DNA from: Bartonella sp. MM73XJBT.G
GTDB lineage: Bacteria > Pseudomonadota > Alphaproteobacteria > Rhizobiales > Rhizobiaceae
Length of the DNA: 61,154 bases
Reading direction: 5' to 3'
Assembly (NCBI RefSeq): GCF_028618435.1
Contig: NZ_JAQISW010000012.1
Location: 1-61,154 of the forward strand
The number at the start of each line of letters is the position of its first letter. The stretch's first letter is position 1. The translations under genes and the position numbers were made by a program. Shown here one piece after another: positions 9,586 to 19,489 of this stretch. The notes under the pieces were generated by a model that worked only from the letters and a program-made list of their open reading frames with translations, made no database searches and was not told the origin of the DNA.

Positions 9586-11211
9586 CTATTTTTCAATTTT
9601 ATTATAAAAAATTTGTGGAGCACTATTCCAAACCCATTTTTTGACATCAGGTGTCATCGCGATAACACTATATTTCTGATAGATAAACGCATAAGGGCCT
9701 TTTTGCATCAATTCACGTTGTAAATCAGCATAGAGTTGTGCCCGTTTTTGTGGATCTTTTTGAAATAAAGCCTCTTCAACTTTTTGATTCATCTCTGCAT
9801 CAAAATACCCATGCGTCCAACTAGGATAGGCTGTATTTTTTGCCTCAAACCGATTATCCGGATTATAAACAAGACGTGAAGCCATTGTATGAGGATCCGT
9901 AGATCCGCTATTCCATCCGATAAAAGTTGTATCAAAAGCTCGGGCATCTACCTTTGAAAACAACTGTGTCCCTGCCACACGTTCAATTTTAAGATGCACC
10001 CCCGCCTGTGCAGTACTATCTTGCAGAGACTGAGCAAGAGCTAAAGTATAAGGAGTATTTGAGACGAGAAAATTTGCTTCAAATCCATTCGGATAACCAG
10101 CTTCTGCTAAAAGTTTCTTGGCTTTTTGAATATCAAGCTTAAAGGGTTGCCCTTCTTTTTCATCCAAAGCCCCAAAGTTGCCAAGAGGAATAAAACTTGC
10201 CCGTGGAATACCAACCCCTTTGAGAAGCTTCTTACCAAAACCTTCATAGTCTATGAGATAGCGCATCGCCAAGCGTACTTTTTCTTTAGCAAAAATGGGA
10301 TTTGTCATGTTGAATCCCCAGTACATCATGCTTGGAATCAATACCTTTTCCACTTTAACATCTGTTGTTTTTTGTAGATCTGCAAGATCTTCAGGGGTCA
10401 AATTACGAGCAACGTCAATATCATGTTTTTGCAACAATAAACGTTGTGTTCCGGGTTCTGCAACATGACGAATGAGTATCTGCTTCAATTTTGGTGCATC
10501 TCCCCAATAATGAGAGCTTGCACGCAACAAAAGAGCTTCTCCAGGGCGCCAACTTTTTAACTGATAAGGACCAACACAAGCAGCATGTGTTTTCAAATAT
10601 TGATTGCCCAGATCGCCATTTTTTTCATGCTTCATAATGGTCTCACGATCAAGCAAAGCCGTTACTTGATTTGCAACAACATTATTAAGAATAAGCTCTG
10701 CTGGATAAGGCTTATCAAATTTCATCACCACCGTTTTTTCATCAGGCGCTTGCAAAGCATCATCAATATTTTTTTCTGTAATGCCATATTCATTAAAAGT
10801 TGCCGCATCGGCCATTTTTAATTTGACAAGCCGCTTCATCCCCCAAACAAGATCATTAGCGTTGGCTGCTCTACCATCATTAAACTTCAAACCATCACGC
10901 AAATGAAAGGTAATCACCGTACTGTGATCATCCCCAGAAATATCCCAGTGTGTTGCTAAAGATGGAACTATTTTCGTTGGATCATCTGCCGCAGTACTGA
11001 CCAAGTTATCACAAACATTTCCAATAATTTCACTTCCATAAACATCATTAATTTGAGCCGGATCAAACGTACTAACCGCATCGAGATTCCAAGCCATAAC
11101 AAGGGTATTCGCCGGTGTTTTCGCTGCAACTTGCTGTACAACCATTCCCAGTACCATAAAAGCAGAAACAAGAGAGCTGCTTCTTTTCAAGATTTTTCTT
11201 TTCAAGTTCAT
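9586..11211 (-). CDS. Peptide ABC transporter substrate-binding protein (OppA/DppA type), copy 4
   Basis: The complete 541-residue family 5 solute-binding protein begins with the signal peptide MNLKRKILKRSS and a hydrophobic segment ending near VAA. The mature part shows NTLVMAWNLDAVSTFDPAQ, FHLRDGLKFNDGRAAN and HAACVGPYQLKSWRPGE. It lacks two residues found in copies 2 and 3 around the SNTPYTLALAQSL region, and its N-terminal half is nearly identical to copy 1. It is periplasmic and probably supplies peptides to an ABC permease elsewhere. The clustered variation between copies could reflect diversification of the ligand pocket. Confidence 0.93.
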   Translation of the reverse strand: MNLKRKILKRSSSLVSAFMVLGMVVQQVAAKTPANTLVMAWNLDAVSTFDPAQINDVYGSEIIGNVCDNLVSTAADDPTKIVPSLATHWDISGDDHSTVITFHLRDGLKFNDGRAANANDLVWGMKRLVKLKMADAATFNEYGITEKNIDDALQAPDEKTVVMKFDKPYPAELILNNVVANQVTALLDRETIMKHEKNGDLGNQYLKTHAACVGPYQLKSWRPGEALLLRASSHYWGDAPKLKQILIRHVAEPGTQRLLLQKHDIDVARNLTPEDLADLQKTTDVKVEKVLIPSMMYWGFNMTNPIFAKEKVRLAMRYLIDYEGFGKKLLKGVGIPRASFIPLGNFGALDEKEGQPFKLDIQKAKKLLAEAGYPNGFEANFLVSNTPYTLALAQSLQDSTAQAGVHLKIERVAGTQLFSKVDARAFDTTFIGWNSGSTDPHTMASRLVYNPDNRFEAKNTAYPSWTHGYFDAEMNQKVEEALFQKDPQKRAQLYADLQRELMQKGPYAFIYQKYSVIAMTPDVKKWVWNSAPQIFYNKIEK

Positions 11212-11499
11212 AGACTTTTCCTTTTAACGTTTATTGTATCATTCCCCACGCAATAAGAACGTGTAAAATAACAAGATTAGATGAACCATAGGTTCTGAGA
11301 AACAAGGTTTAAAAATTCAAACAACACTCCTTGACTAAGCACTCTTCCTGCCACACTTATAAGCTATCCTTCCCATATGCACCGAAAAACAATTTAATAT
11401 ACAATAAATGGTATAACCGATAACAAAATCTACTGATGATATAGCAATGTTTGATATCACAACGTTTATCATTAAAACGATTAAGACAGAAATTTTTTC

Positions 11500-11890
11500 T
11501 CTCTTGTCGAGCAAACTCGTCTCTTCTTTTTTCTTCTAGCATTTTTTCCATCATCAAAGCACTCCTCCTGTTAGCGCAAGCACCTTGATAATAAAGAGCC
11601 TTAATAATAATTTGCTCTTTCAATAAAACAGAAAAATTCACCCATTTTTTAATATTAAGCACCTCTCTGCCTTCTACAAAATGAACTTTTAATTCTCCAC
11701 TCAATAACAAGCGCCTCATTATATCTTATTTCAAAACAAAAAGAGCACGAGCCCCCCTGATATTCGCTCATACACTCGTAGAGCACAAAACTTTTTTCAA
11801 CATCCTATTTTAATACCTCTGTTCCTTTAACAATACTCAATTCATTGCTTGTATTTCATTGCTTGTATTTTTTCAGAAAAAAATATCTTT
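11500..11890 (-). pseudogene. Strongly decayed 5' fragment of xseA (remnant 3)
   Basis: The spacer upstream of oppA copy 4 contains blocks similar to xseA, notably around 11545-11585 (CATCATCAAAGCACT, matching xseA about 3745-3775), whose translation resembles the [13 protein letters not shown] segment of XseA. A further block around 11840-11880 matches the xseA start region and contains a perfect 14-base tandem duplication (11843-11856 and 11857-11870). A 120-codon open frame across 11357-11719 is judged to be a chance frame through this remnant. Confidence 0.5.
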
Positions 11891-12309
11891 TCAATTCACT
11901 AAGGTTGAAACATCTAAATATAATACCTATATAAGCATAGCATTAGAAGAATAGATAGTCTTTTTTAAGTAAATTTTCTTGAAATATTATTTCTATACAG
12001 GGGATAATAATAAGTTCGTTATAAAATCTTCAACGAACGAAAACTTTCGCTCTGATGCAAAATACCAAAATGTTCTAAAAACTCCCTTACAAATTATTAG
12101 AGGAAAAGGATTTTTTATCTAATAAAGGAAGTTCCATGAAAGTAGCGCGAAAAATACACTAGAGCACGCGTGTATTCCAACGATAAGCATCGACATTACA
12201 CCAGTACAAAAGTGGTGAAAAAAGTGAGAAAATGTTTTTCCTTTATGATAACAATATTACTGTCCAATGATAATACAAAAAAACTCTAGAGATTCGAAAG
12301 TATATTTAA
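11891..12309. other. Spacer with no gene seen
   Basis: AT-rich spacer between the oppA/xseA repeat block and the small membrane protein gene. No coding frame or structured RNA is supported. Confidence 0.4.
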
Positions 12310-12591
12310 ATGAGCCGAAAGAAAAAAATGTCACATTCTTTTCATGTATTTCTTAAAGAAACATTCAGCCGTGTCAGTCTAAAGTTACTTATTCTTTCAT
12401 TCTTCATGGGTATTATAATGAAATTTTTTGGATGGACACCTCACAACCTCATACAGAAAATAATAGATTTTCTTCAATCTTTATGGAAAACAGGGTTTAT
12501 AACACTTACAAACTTCTTCCACATAACCATGATGGGTGCTATCATTGTTGTGCCTATTTTTCTTGTCTTGCGTATTTTTCATAAAAAATAA
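12310..12591 (+). CDS. Small integral membrane protein (DUF6460-like)
   Basis: The 93-residue protein has a basic N-terminus (MSRKKKMSHSF), a hydrophobic segment at about residues 25-42 containing SFFMGIIMKFFGWTP, an amphipathic middle with IIDFLQSLWKTG, and a second membrane segment near the C-terminus (MMGAIIVVPIFLVLRIFHKK). This pattern resembles the short DUF6460 membrane proteins of Hyphomicrobiales, but the assignment is from memory of the pattern and not from a search. It is convergent with the TIGR02186-like gene at 12615. Its function is unknown. Confidence 0.65.
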   Translation: MSRKKKMSHSFHVFLKETFSRVSLKLLILSFFMGIIMKFFGWTPHNLIQKIIDFLQSLWKTGFITLTNFFHITMMGAIIVVPIFLVLRIFHKK

Positions 12592-12614
12592 ACGCCTTAA
12601 ATATCTTTCTTGCA

Positions 12615-13424
12615 CTAATCTTTTCGAAAAATAAAACGACATAAAAATCCTGTGCTTACAGCAATAATCACCGCAACAATACCATAGAGGAAATGATGCT
12701 TGTGCGCTGCATAGAAAATTGTATAAGCAATATGCGCTTTAACAATTTCAAGAGTAGTTGTTGCACTATCAATAAACTGTCCATCACGAAAAAGATAAGC
12801 ACGAGCCTTATAATGTCCAACAGGAATATTGGCAGGTAAGCGAAAATGTGCTATAAAAAGTTTATCAGAACCAAAACGAACACCACCTACTTCTTCGTAA
12901 TAAAGACTTTTAGCTTTTTGCAGTTTTGTAAGTTCATCACGAAAGATTTGTACTTTTTTCTGATCTTGTTCATCTGTCTGCAATGGCAAATAGGATACCC
13001 CTAACCCCAAACGTTTATAATCTTCAATACTTGTAATATCATCAATCTCACGCGTTGTGACCATAGAGTAAAAAAGAGGAACATTTTTAAAAATAAGGGA
13101 GTCCGCATTAACCCATACACCAGCATTGCGTTTTTTTTCCCGCATGACCATTGGGCGGTTTTGTCCTTCCAAGCTTACAATAACATCATAACGGTTCTGT
13201 TGAGAATATAATGGATCAATATTTTCCAAAACACCCGCAATATAGAGATCACGACCAGCAAAATTTGCATCCACCGTAATCGTATTCGTTGTGACGATAA
13301 TTTGGACAGTTTCGTGATCAATTTGATCAATGAATGCTGCTGTAGTCCCAACATGTGACCATGTAGAAAAAGAAACAAAACAAAAGCAACCTGTAATAAT
13401 GCATAAAGAAAACAATTTACCCAT
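12615..13424 (-). CDS. TIGR02186-like periplasmic/membrane-anchored protein
   Basis: The 269-residue protein has an N-terminal signal peptide (MGKLFSLCIITGCFCFVSFS), a long extracytoplasmic domain, and one C-terminal membrane helix (about residues 240-265, FLYGIVAVIIAVSTGFLCRFIF) followed by RKD. This fits the TIGR02186 family of putative transmembrane proteins, whose genes are commonly found next to TauE/SafE permeases. Here it starts 2 bp after the end of the permease gene at 13427-14353 and must be co-transcribed with it. It may be an accessory subunit for anion export. The cluster shows nothing damaged. The role is inferred from context only. Confidence 0.75.
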   Translation of the reverse strand: MGKLFSLCIITGCFCFVSFSTWSHVGTTAAFIDQIDHETVQIIVTTNTITVDANFAGRDLYIAGVLENIDPLYSQQNRYDVIVSLEGQNRPMVMREKKRNAGVWVNADSLIFKNVPLFYSMVTTREIDDITSIEDYKRLGLGVSYLPLQTDEQDQKKVQIFRDELTKLQKAKSLYYEEVGGVRFGSDKLFIAHFRLPANIPVGHYKARAYLFRDGQFIDSATTTLEIVKAHIAYTIFYAAHKHHFLYGIVAVIIAVSTGFLCRFIFRKD

Positions 13425-13426
13425 TT

Positions 13427-14353
13427 TTATCTCATAAGAATATCCAGAGAGAAAAGATTATCAGGGCGTACAAATAATTGAAAAGCAAGACGCATACATA
13501 CAATCAACACCAAACATGCAAGAGCCATACGCAATTGTTCAGCCTTTAACTTCCGTCCAGCCCGTGTTCCATATTGTGCACCAATACTTCCTCCAAGCAT
13601 TAACAAAAAAGCCAAAACAATATCAACGGACTGATGAGTCATACTTTGCAAAATTGTCGTGAAAGAAGACACAAATGTAATCTGAAAAAGTGAAGTCCCT
13701 ATCACAACACTGGTTGGAACACGCAAAAGATAAATCAATGCAGGGATCATGAAAAAACCCCCACCAATGCCCATAATAGAAGACAACAATCCCACAATAA
13801 GGCCAATCCCTAACACTGGAATAATGCTAACATAGATCATAGATGTCCGGAAACGCATTTTTAGCGGTAAGCGATGAATCCAGTTATGTCGATGCCGACC
13901 TGCAAGACGAACACTGGCTTTTCCTGCCTTACGCTTGCGCATCATATCATACCAACTTTCAACAATCATCAAGCTTCCTATACTTCCAAGAAGAATCACA
14001 TAAAGAAGCGAAATCATGAGGTCTAGTTGACCTAACTTTTTCAAAACAGAAAAAATCTGAATCCCGATTAATGAACCAATCCCTCCTCCAACCGCCAAAA
14101 TAATACCAAGTTTGATATCAAGAGTCCGTCGTCTAAAATGTGTAATCGCTCCCGTTACAGATGATGCAATCATCTGGTTAGCTCCTGTTCCAACAGCAAT
14201 AGCAGGAGGAATATTATAAAAAATCAATAAAGGCGTGATGAGAAAACCACCCCCAATACCAAAAAGACCTGAAAAAAAACCTGCAACGACTCCCATACCA
14301 ATCAAGATCAGCATATTGAGTGACATTTCAGCAATTGGCAAATAAATACTCAC
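13427..14353 (-). CDS. TauE/SafE (TSUP) family sulfite/anion exporter
   Basis: The 308-residue polytopic membrane protein has two similar halves typical of the family. The first half carries GFFSGLFGIGGGFLITPLLIF and the second GLLSSIMGIGGGFFMIPALIY, the repeated glycine-rich signatures of TSUP permeases. About eight membrane segments can be seen, with a basic loop between the halves (MMRKRKAGKASVRLAGRHRH). Family members export sulfite, sulfonates or related organic anions. It is the first gene of a two-gene operon with the TIGR02186-like gene. The exact substrate cannot be deduced. Confidence 0.88.
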   Translation of the reverse strand: MSIYLPIAEMSLNMLILIGMGVVAGFFSGLFGIGGGFLITPLLIFYNIPPAIAVGTGANQMIASSVTGAITHFRRRTLDIKLGIILAVGGGIGSLIGIQIFSVLKKLGQLDLMISLLYVILLGSIGSLMIVESWYDMMRKRKAGKASVRLAGRHRHNWIHRLPLKMRFRTSMIYVSIIPVLGIGLIVGLLSSIMGIGGGFFMIPALIYLLRVPTSVVIGTSLFQITFVSSFTTILQSMTHQSVDIVLAFLLMLGGSIGAQYGTRAGRKLKAEQLRMALACLVLIVCMRLAFQLFVRPDNLFSLDILMR

Positions 14354-14533
14354 AGGCAGAACCTTTAAGATAATTTGAGGCTTTTAACAATTGGAGAATC
14401 TTTCTCCAACTTATCCTCTTTGTTCAATAATCTCTATTGCATGTTTAAAAGGATAATTTTAATTGCTATCGCTTTCGCACAATTTACGAATGCGCAATAC
14501 ACTTCACATCTATTAACATCAACAGCATAAAAG

Positions 14534-15406
14534 CTAAAAAAAACGCGCTCCTTTTAAAAAGCTATAAAAACATAACGTTATCGCACCCATAAATGCAACG
14601 GTTAAAAAACAAAGGACACTGTTTTTTACAAAATAAGATAAAAAAGAGACATATCTGCGAGACTGTGCTTTTAAGGCAGAAGAAAAATCATTCTCAACGC
14701 AATGATGAGATTCTGGACAATGGTTAGATGCTGGCTCCCTTATATCCTTCTCTTCTATTGCAGTATGCTCCGCTGCTCCTTCAGCCTTTTTTAAAGAAGA
14801 CTTCAACGCATCACTTGGCAAAAGTGTATTCTTGGTCAAAAATGCATCACTGGGCAGAGAGTTTCTATTTTCTTGCTGTAACACATTTTCAACATTTGTT
14901 TGGAGTTGACTTATACTGTTTTGTCCTGAAAAATTTTGCGCCTTTTGAAGGAGTAAGTGTTCTTGATTTTCTTCATATTCCATATGAGCGAGTTTTTGTA
15001 CAACGGAATCAGATAATTTTGAATGAGGCATCCGTCGTGTTATTGCAGCTTTTTTTAAGCTTTTTTTTTCACTCTGCAAACTTTGAACAAGGGCCTTAAT
15101 CTGCTCTAAAGACTCAAAAATTCTTTTTTCCCTTTGACGGCGAATATAATGCTCAGCCAAAATGGCCCGACTAATATCATCTAAGTAAGATTTAAAATGT
15201 TCTTCGGCAACTCCCTGCTGATTCAAAGAACGGGACGAGTGTTTCATTTGCATTTGTGCATAAACAGTACGTAATTTTTGAGCAATATCCGACATTGTTA
15301 CTTCCACAGGCGTATCCACTCTCCCCTTCTGCTTAATAAAAGAAGAAGGTTGATCACTCCGAACCTGATTGGCAGCCTGGTCGATCGTATGACCCTTCGT
15401 ATTCAC
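14534..15406 (-). CDS. Tail-anchored coiled-coil protein of unknown function
   Basis: The 290-residue protein is not recognised. Residues about 35-140 are charged and helical (RRQREKRIFESLEQIKALVQ), suggesting coiled coil. The middle is low in complexity and polar. The only membrane segment is near the C-terminus (VLCFLTVAFMGAITLCFYSF, followed by LKGARFF), so the protein should be anchored in the inner membrane with most of its mass in the cytoplasm. It stands alone, about 180 bp upstream of the TauE/SafE operon in the same direction. No catalytic motif is visible. Confidence 0.7.
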   Translation of the reverse strand: MNTKGHTIDQAANQVRSDQPSSFIKQKGRVDTPVEVTMSDIAQKLRTVYAQMQMKHSSRSLNQQGVAEEHFKSYLDDISRAILAEHYIRRQREKRIFESLEQIKALVQSLQSEKKSLKKAAITRRMPHSKLSDSVVQKLAHMEYEENQEHLLLQKAQNFSGQNSISQLQTNVENVLQQENRNSLPSDAFLTKNTLLPSDALKSSLKKAEGAAEHTAIEEKDIREPASNHCPESHHCVENDFSSALKAQSRRYVSFLSYFVKNSVLCFLTVAFMGAITLCFYSFLKGARFF

Positions 15407-15944
15407 AAACGTCTACCCCTCATTAACCTTTTTGAAAAGAATCACAAGAAATGATTAGAAAGTATGCTCTATTTTAGTAAATAGAGCTTTAAGAATTCCC
15501 TCAAAATTTTTATTAGAAATATTTTTCCCACTTTTTATATAAAATATTTGTCTAATATTCATCCCAACTATTTGAAAGAAAGATCTTTAATTTTTCTGCT
15601 CTTAAGGTTTGAAGTGTCAAATCATTCCCCCATTTTTATTTTTTTGCTTCATTTTTCATCGTATAAAGTTCCTATTGCACCATCATAAACAAAGCCTATA
15701 AAACAAAAAAAGAATATTCTCCCAAGACAGATTAATTTTTTTTACTTTTTATTCAAGCAAATAAGGCAATTATAAAAATGCAAAAGAAATGACGATTGAA
15801 AATGATGATAAGAAAATACACGTAAACATAAAAAAATTATATGAAAGAGAACACAAGTTATAAATGAAGACTTCATTCTAAACAATTTGGTTTCTTATGA
15901 AGTATTGCTATAAATTTGTAATCAGATAAACAAAGAGGATCATC
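15407..15944. other. Divergent promoter region, no gene seen
   Basis: About 540 bp of AT-rich spacer between the minus-strand coiled-coil gene and plus-strand etfB. It should contain promoters for both. A purine-rich ribosome binding site (AAAGAGGATC) lies just before the etfB start. No RNA gene was recognised. Confidence 0.4.
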
Positions 15945-16691
15945 ATGAAAATAATTGTCGCTGTTAAACGTGTTGTTGATTATAACATCAAGATACGCGT
16001 CAAGCCCGATAATACAGGCGTTGATCTGTCTCACGTAAAAATGTCTATGAATCCTTTTGACGAGATAGCCGTTGAAGAGGCAATTCGCCAAAAAGAATCT
16101 GGTAAAATTTCAGAAGTTGTTCTTGTTTCAATTGGACCAGAAGCAGCCCAAGAAACTTTACGAACAGGACTTGCCATGGGGGCTGATCGTGCACTTCTTG
16201 TCACAACAGATGAAACACTTGAACCCTTAAGCATCGCTAAGATTCTCAAAGCCATTGTTGATGAAGAAAAACCCGATATGGTCTTTTTAGGAAAACAAGC
16301 AATTGATGATGATAGCAACCAAACAGGACAAATGCTCGCCGCTCTTCTTGGTTGGGGACAGGCAACCTTTGTCTCACATCTTAACATAGAAAATGGGCAT
16401 GCTACCGTTACACGTGAGGTTGATAATGGAACACAAACCCTTTGTCTTCCCCTTCCCATGGTTATGACGACCGATCTACGGCTCAATGAACCGCGTTACA
16501 CCTCTCTCCCCAATATCATGAAAGCAAAAAAGAAAATCATTGAACAAAAAGCTCTTGCTGATCTTGGCATCGACACGAAAGCACGCCTCACAATTTTAAG
16601 TGTTGAAGAGCCCAAACCCCGTCAATCTGGAATTAAAGTTGCTAATGTAGCAGAGCTTGTCAGCGCACTAAAACAAAAAAACTGCATTTAA
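15945..16691 (+). CDS. etfB: Electron transfer flavoprotein beta subunit
   Basis: The 248-residue protein is the beta subunit of the ETF heterodimer, which accepts electrons from acyl-CoA and other flavin dehydrogenases. It begins [20 protein letters not shown] and has the typical [42 protein letters not shown] and [16 protein letters not shown] ([18 protein letters not shown]) signatures, the latter preceding the adenine-nucleotide site. Length equals the family norm. It is followed 47 bp later by etfA and then by ETF:quinone oxidoreductase, giving the full route from dehydrogenases to the quinone pool. Confidence 0.96.
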   Translation: MKIIVAVKRVVDYNIKIRVKPDNTGVDLSHVKMSMNPFDEIAVEEAIRQKESGKISEVVLVSIGPEAAQETLRTGLAMGADRALLVTTDETLEPLSIAKILKAIVDEEKPDMVFLGKQAIDDDSNQTGQMLAALLGWGQATFVSHLNIENGHATVTREVDNGTQTLCLPLPMVMTTDLRLNEPRYTSLPNIMKAKKKIIEQKALADLGIDTKARLTILSVEEPKPRQSGIKVANVAELVSALKQKNCI

Positions 16692-16738
16692 TATTCTCTA
16701 AAGTAAAAGCAATACGCACATAAAAGGGTAAAAAAATT

Positions 16739-17659
16739 ATGGCAATTCTTTTATTAGCCGATCATAATACAGAAGAAACCGCAAAAGTACTCACCGCTGC
16801 CCACGCACTTAAGAGTGATATCGATATTTTAGTTTGCGGAGAAAATATTCAAACGATAGCAGAAAAGAGTGCTAAACTTAATGGTGTGCGGCAAGTTCTT
16901 ATCGCTGACGCTGATTATTTAGCCCATCAACTTGCCGAGCCTATGGCCAATACAATTGTCACACTCGCCAATGATTATGATGTGATCATGGCGCCATCCG
17001 GCAGTACTGGAAAAAATGTGATGCCGCGCGTAGCAGCCCTTCTTGATCTTATGCAAATTTCAGATATTACCGCCGTTCTTTCACCTGATACCTTCAAACG
17101 CCCCATTTATGCAGGCAATGCAATTGAAACTGTCCGCAGCCATGATCACAAAAAGATTATCACCGTTCGCACAGCCTCTTTCACACCAACACCTTTCCAA
17201 AGTAATTCTGCACCCATTAAAACAATAACACCAGCGCCCAATCCCAATCTTTCATTTTTCGTAAAAGCAGAAACCAACAAAAGTGATCGTCCTGATCTTA
17301 CCTCTGCACGTATTATTATATCAGGTGGGCGGGGTCTTGGTTCACAAGAACAATTTATGTCCCTTCTTCTTCCTCTTGCAAACAAATTAAATGCGGCTTT
17401 AGGCGCCAGCCGCGCAGCAGTTGACGCAGGCTATGCTCCCAATGATTGGCAAATTGGACAAACAGGAAAAGTCGTTGCCCCTAAACTCTATATCGCTGTT
17501 GGCATTTCCGGTGCAATCCAGCATTTAGCCGGTATAATGGATGCACAAATTATTGTTGCTGTTAATAAAGATGAAGAAGCCCCCATCATGCAAATTGCCG
17601 ATTACGCCCTTGTCGGAGATCTCCACCAAATTATTCCAGAATTGGAGAAAGCTTTATAA
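16739..17659 (+). CDS. etfA: Electron transfer flavoprotein alpha subunit
   Basis: The 306-residue FAD-binding subunit of ETF partners EtfB. The N-terminal domain is followed by the conserved FAD-binding C-terminal domain with SGGRGLGSQEQF, GASRAAVDAGYAPNDWQIGQTGK, YIAVGISGAIQHLAGI and AVNKDEEAPIMQIADYALVGDL. All FAD contacts of the family appear present. It lies between etfB and the ETF-QO gene. A fragment of its 3' end is duplicated immediately downstream (see 17663-17824). Confidence 0.96.
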   Translation: MAILLLADHNTEETAKVLTAAHALKSDIDILVCGENIQTIAEKSAKLNGVRQVLIADADYLAHQLAEPMANTIVTLANDYDVIMAPSGSTGKNVMPRVAALLDLMQISDITAVLSPDTFKRPIYAGNAIETVRSHDHKKIITVRTASFTPTPFQSNSAPIKTITPAPNPNLSFFVKAETNKSDRPDLTSARIIISGGRGLGSQEQFMSLLLPLANKLNAALGASRAAVDAGYAPNDWQIGQTGKVVAPKLYIAVGISGAIQHLAGIMDAQIIVAVNKDEEAPIMQIADYALVGDLHQIIPELEKAL

Positions 17660-17662
17660 GCT

Positions 17663-17824
17663 ATGAATGCCTCTCAGCATTCTCAACATGAAGAGATGGA
17701 ATTTAACAAAGTCATTGTTCAAACAGAGCTAACACCAATAGAACTTTTTGCCATGCAAATCGTTGTTTTACCTCTTGTGGGCAATCCACACCAAACTGTT
17801 CCAGAATTGGAGAAAACTTTATAA
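17663..17824 (+). pseudogene. Tandem duplication scar: start of ETF-QO joined to end of etfA
   Basis: A 53-codon frame begins MNASQHSQHEEMEFNKVIV, which mirrors the ETF-QO start MKAPLHEQRESMEFDIVIV, and ends PLVGNPHQTVPELEKTL, which mirrors the EtfA end LVGDLHQIIPELEKAL. The period between the two etfA ends is 165 bp. The stretch is therefore a diverged tandem duplication of the etfA/ETF-QO junction. It is open but probably has no function; it may be translated since it retains a start and stop. Confidence 0.8.
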
Positions 17825-17827
17825 GCC

Positions 17828-19489
17828 ATGAAAGCACCTCTGCATGAACAGCGTGAAAGTATGGAGTTTGACATCGTCATTGTCGGGGCAGGTCCTGCAG
17901 GGCTTTCTGCGGCCATTCGTCTGAAACAAATTAATCCCGAGCTTTCTGTCACAATTGTTGAAAAAGGGGCTGAAGTTGGAGCCCATATTCTCTCTGGCGC
18001 CGTTATTGACCCCATCGGTATTGATACACTCTTACCAAAATGGAGAAGTGATCACGACCATCCCTTCACAACCCCTGTTACCCGTGACCAGTTTTTTTTT
18101 CTAAAGCCTCAAAAAGCGACACGATTGCCCAATATTTTGCACCCAAAAATCTTATCCAATGACGGATGTTATATCGTTTCACTTGGGAATGTTTGCCGCT
18201 GGCTAAGCAAAAAAGCCGAAGCACTGGGTGTCGAAATTTATCCGGGTTTTGCCGCAACAAAGACCATCCAGAATGAGAACGGAGCCATCATTGGTGTCCT
18301 CACCGGCGATATGGGACTTAATAAAGATGGAACCCCTGGAAAAAATTATATGCCTGGTATGGCATTATTGGCAAAATATACACTAATTGCGGAAGGCGCA
18401 CGCGGCTCCATTGCAAAACAAATGATACAAACGTTCAACCTTAGCAAAAATCGAGAACCGCAAAAGTTTGGTCTTGGTCTCAAAGAGCTCTGGGAAATTG
18501 AACCGCAAAAACACCAACGTGGTTTAGTTCAACATTTCACCGGTTGGCCCTTAGATAATAATACCGGCGGGGGTGGTTTTCTTTATCACCAAGAAAACAA
18601 TATCATTTCCATTGGTTTTGTTATGCACTTAGATTATAAAAATCCTTATCTTTCTCCCTTTGAAGAGTTTCAACGTTTTAAAACCCATCCAAAACTTTAT
18701 GACATCTTCAAAGGGGCAAAACGTCTTTCCTATGGGGCACGTGTGATCAGTGAAGGAGGGTGGCAATCTGTACCCAAACTCACCTTTCCTGGTGGAGTTC
18801 TTATTGGCTGCTCTGCTGGCTTTGTCAATGTTCCTCGTATCAAAGGATCACACAATGCCATCTTATCGGGCATATTAGCAGCCGATAAAATTGCTACCGC
18901 TCTTGCACAAGGTCGTGCCCATGATGAAGTCAAAGAAATCGAAGAACAATGGCGAAAAGGCCCTATTGGCAAAGATCTTTATAAAGTGCGAAATGCCAAA
19001 CCGCTATGGGCAAAATATGGCACAAAATATGGGATTAAACTTGCCGGTTTTGATATGTGGTGGCAACAACTGTTCGGATTTTCCTTATTTAAAACACTCT
19101 CCCATGGCAAGGAAGATTATGCCTGTCTTGAACCAGCAGAAAAATTTCACCCCATTACTTACCCAAAACCCGATGGTATTATAACTTTTGATCGCCTTAC
19201 AAGTGTTGCCCTTTCCAATATACACCATGAAGAAAATCAACCTTGTCATTTAAAAATAGCCTCATTAGAAAAACAAAAGGACTCCGAATATGTAATCTAT
19301 GGAGGACCTTCTACACGCTATTGCCCCGCCGCTGTCTACGAATGGCTAGAGTCCCACGATCATCTAACGTATAGGATCAACGCTTCAAATTGTATACATT
19401 GTAAAACGTGCGACCTCAAAGATCCAAACCAAAATATCACCTGGACCTGTCCGCAAGGCAGCGAAGGTCCCTTCTATCCCAATATGTAA
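17828..19489 (+). CDS. Electron transfer flavoprotein:ubiquinone oxidoreductase
   Basis: The 553-residue inner-membrane-associated enzyme passes electrons from reduced ETF to ubiquinone. The N-terminus has the FAD dinucleotide motif VGAGPAGLSAAIRL, followed by EKGAEVGAHILSGAVIDP, and internal GCSAGFVNVPRIKGSHNAILSG-type segments (written here in part: GCSAGFVNVPRIKGSH). The C-terminus has the [4Fe-4S] cysteines in NCIHCKTCDLKDP and TWTCPQGSEGP. Length matches the family. The start at 17828 follows the duplicated etfA end by 3 bp. It completes an etfB-etfA-ETF-QO operon. Confidence 0.95.
   Translation: MKAPLHEQRESMEFDIVIVGAGPAGLSAAIRLKQINPELSVTIVEKGAEVGAHILSGAVIDPIGIDTLLPKWRSDHDHPFTTPVTRDQFFFLKPQKATRLPNILHPKILSNDGCYIVSLGNVCRWLSKKAEALGVEIYPGFAATKTIQNENGAIIGVLTGDMGLNKDGTPGKNYMPGMALLAKYTLIAEGARGSIAKQMIQTFNLSKNREPQKFGLGLKELWEIEPQKHQRGLVQHFTGWPLDNNTGGGGFLYHQENNIISIGFVMHLDYKNPYLSPFEEFQRFKTHPKLYDIFKGAKRLSYGARVISEGGWQSVPKLTFPGGVLIGCSAGFVNVPRIKGSHNAILSGILAADKIATALAQGRAHDEVKEIEEQWRKGPIGKDLYKVRNAKPLWAKYGTKYGIKLAGFDMWWQQLFGFSLFKTLSHGKEDYACLEPAEKFHPITYPKPDGIITFDRLTSVALSNIHHEENQPCHLKIASLEKQKDSEYVIYGGPSTRYCPAAVYEWLESHDHLTYRINASNCIHCKTCDLKDPNQNITWTCPQGSEGPFYPNM

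Noticed and set aside
11357..11719. 120-codon minus-strand frame
   Set aside because: It runs through a decayed xseA fragment and through AT-rich spacer; the similarity to XseA is explained by the remnant and no start signal is present.
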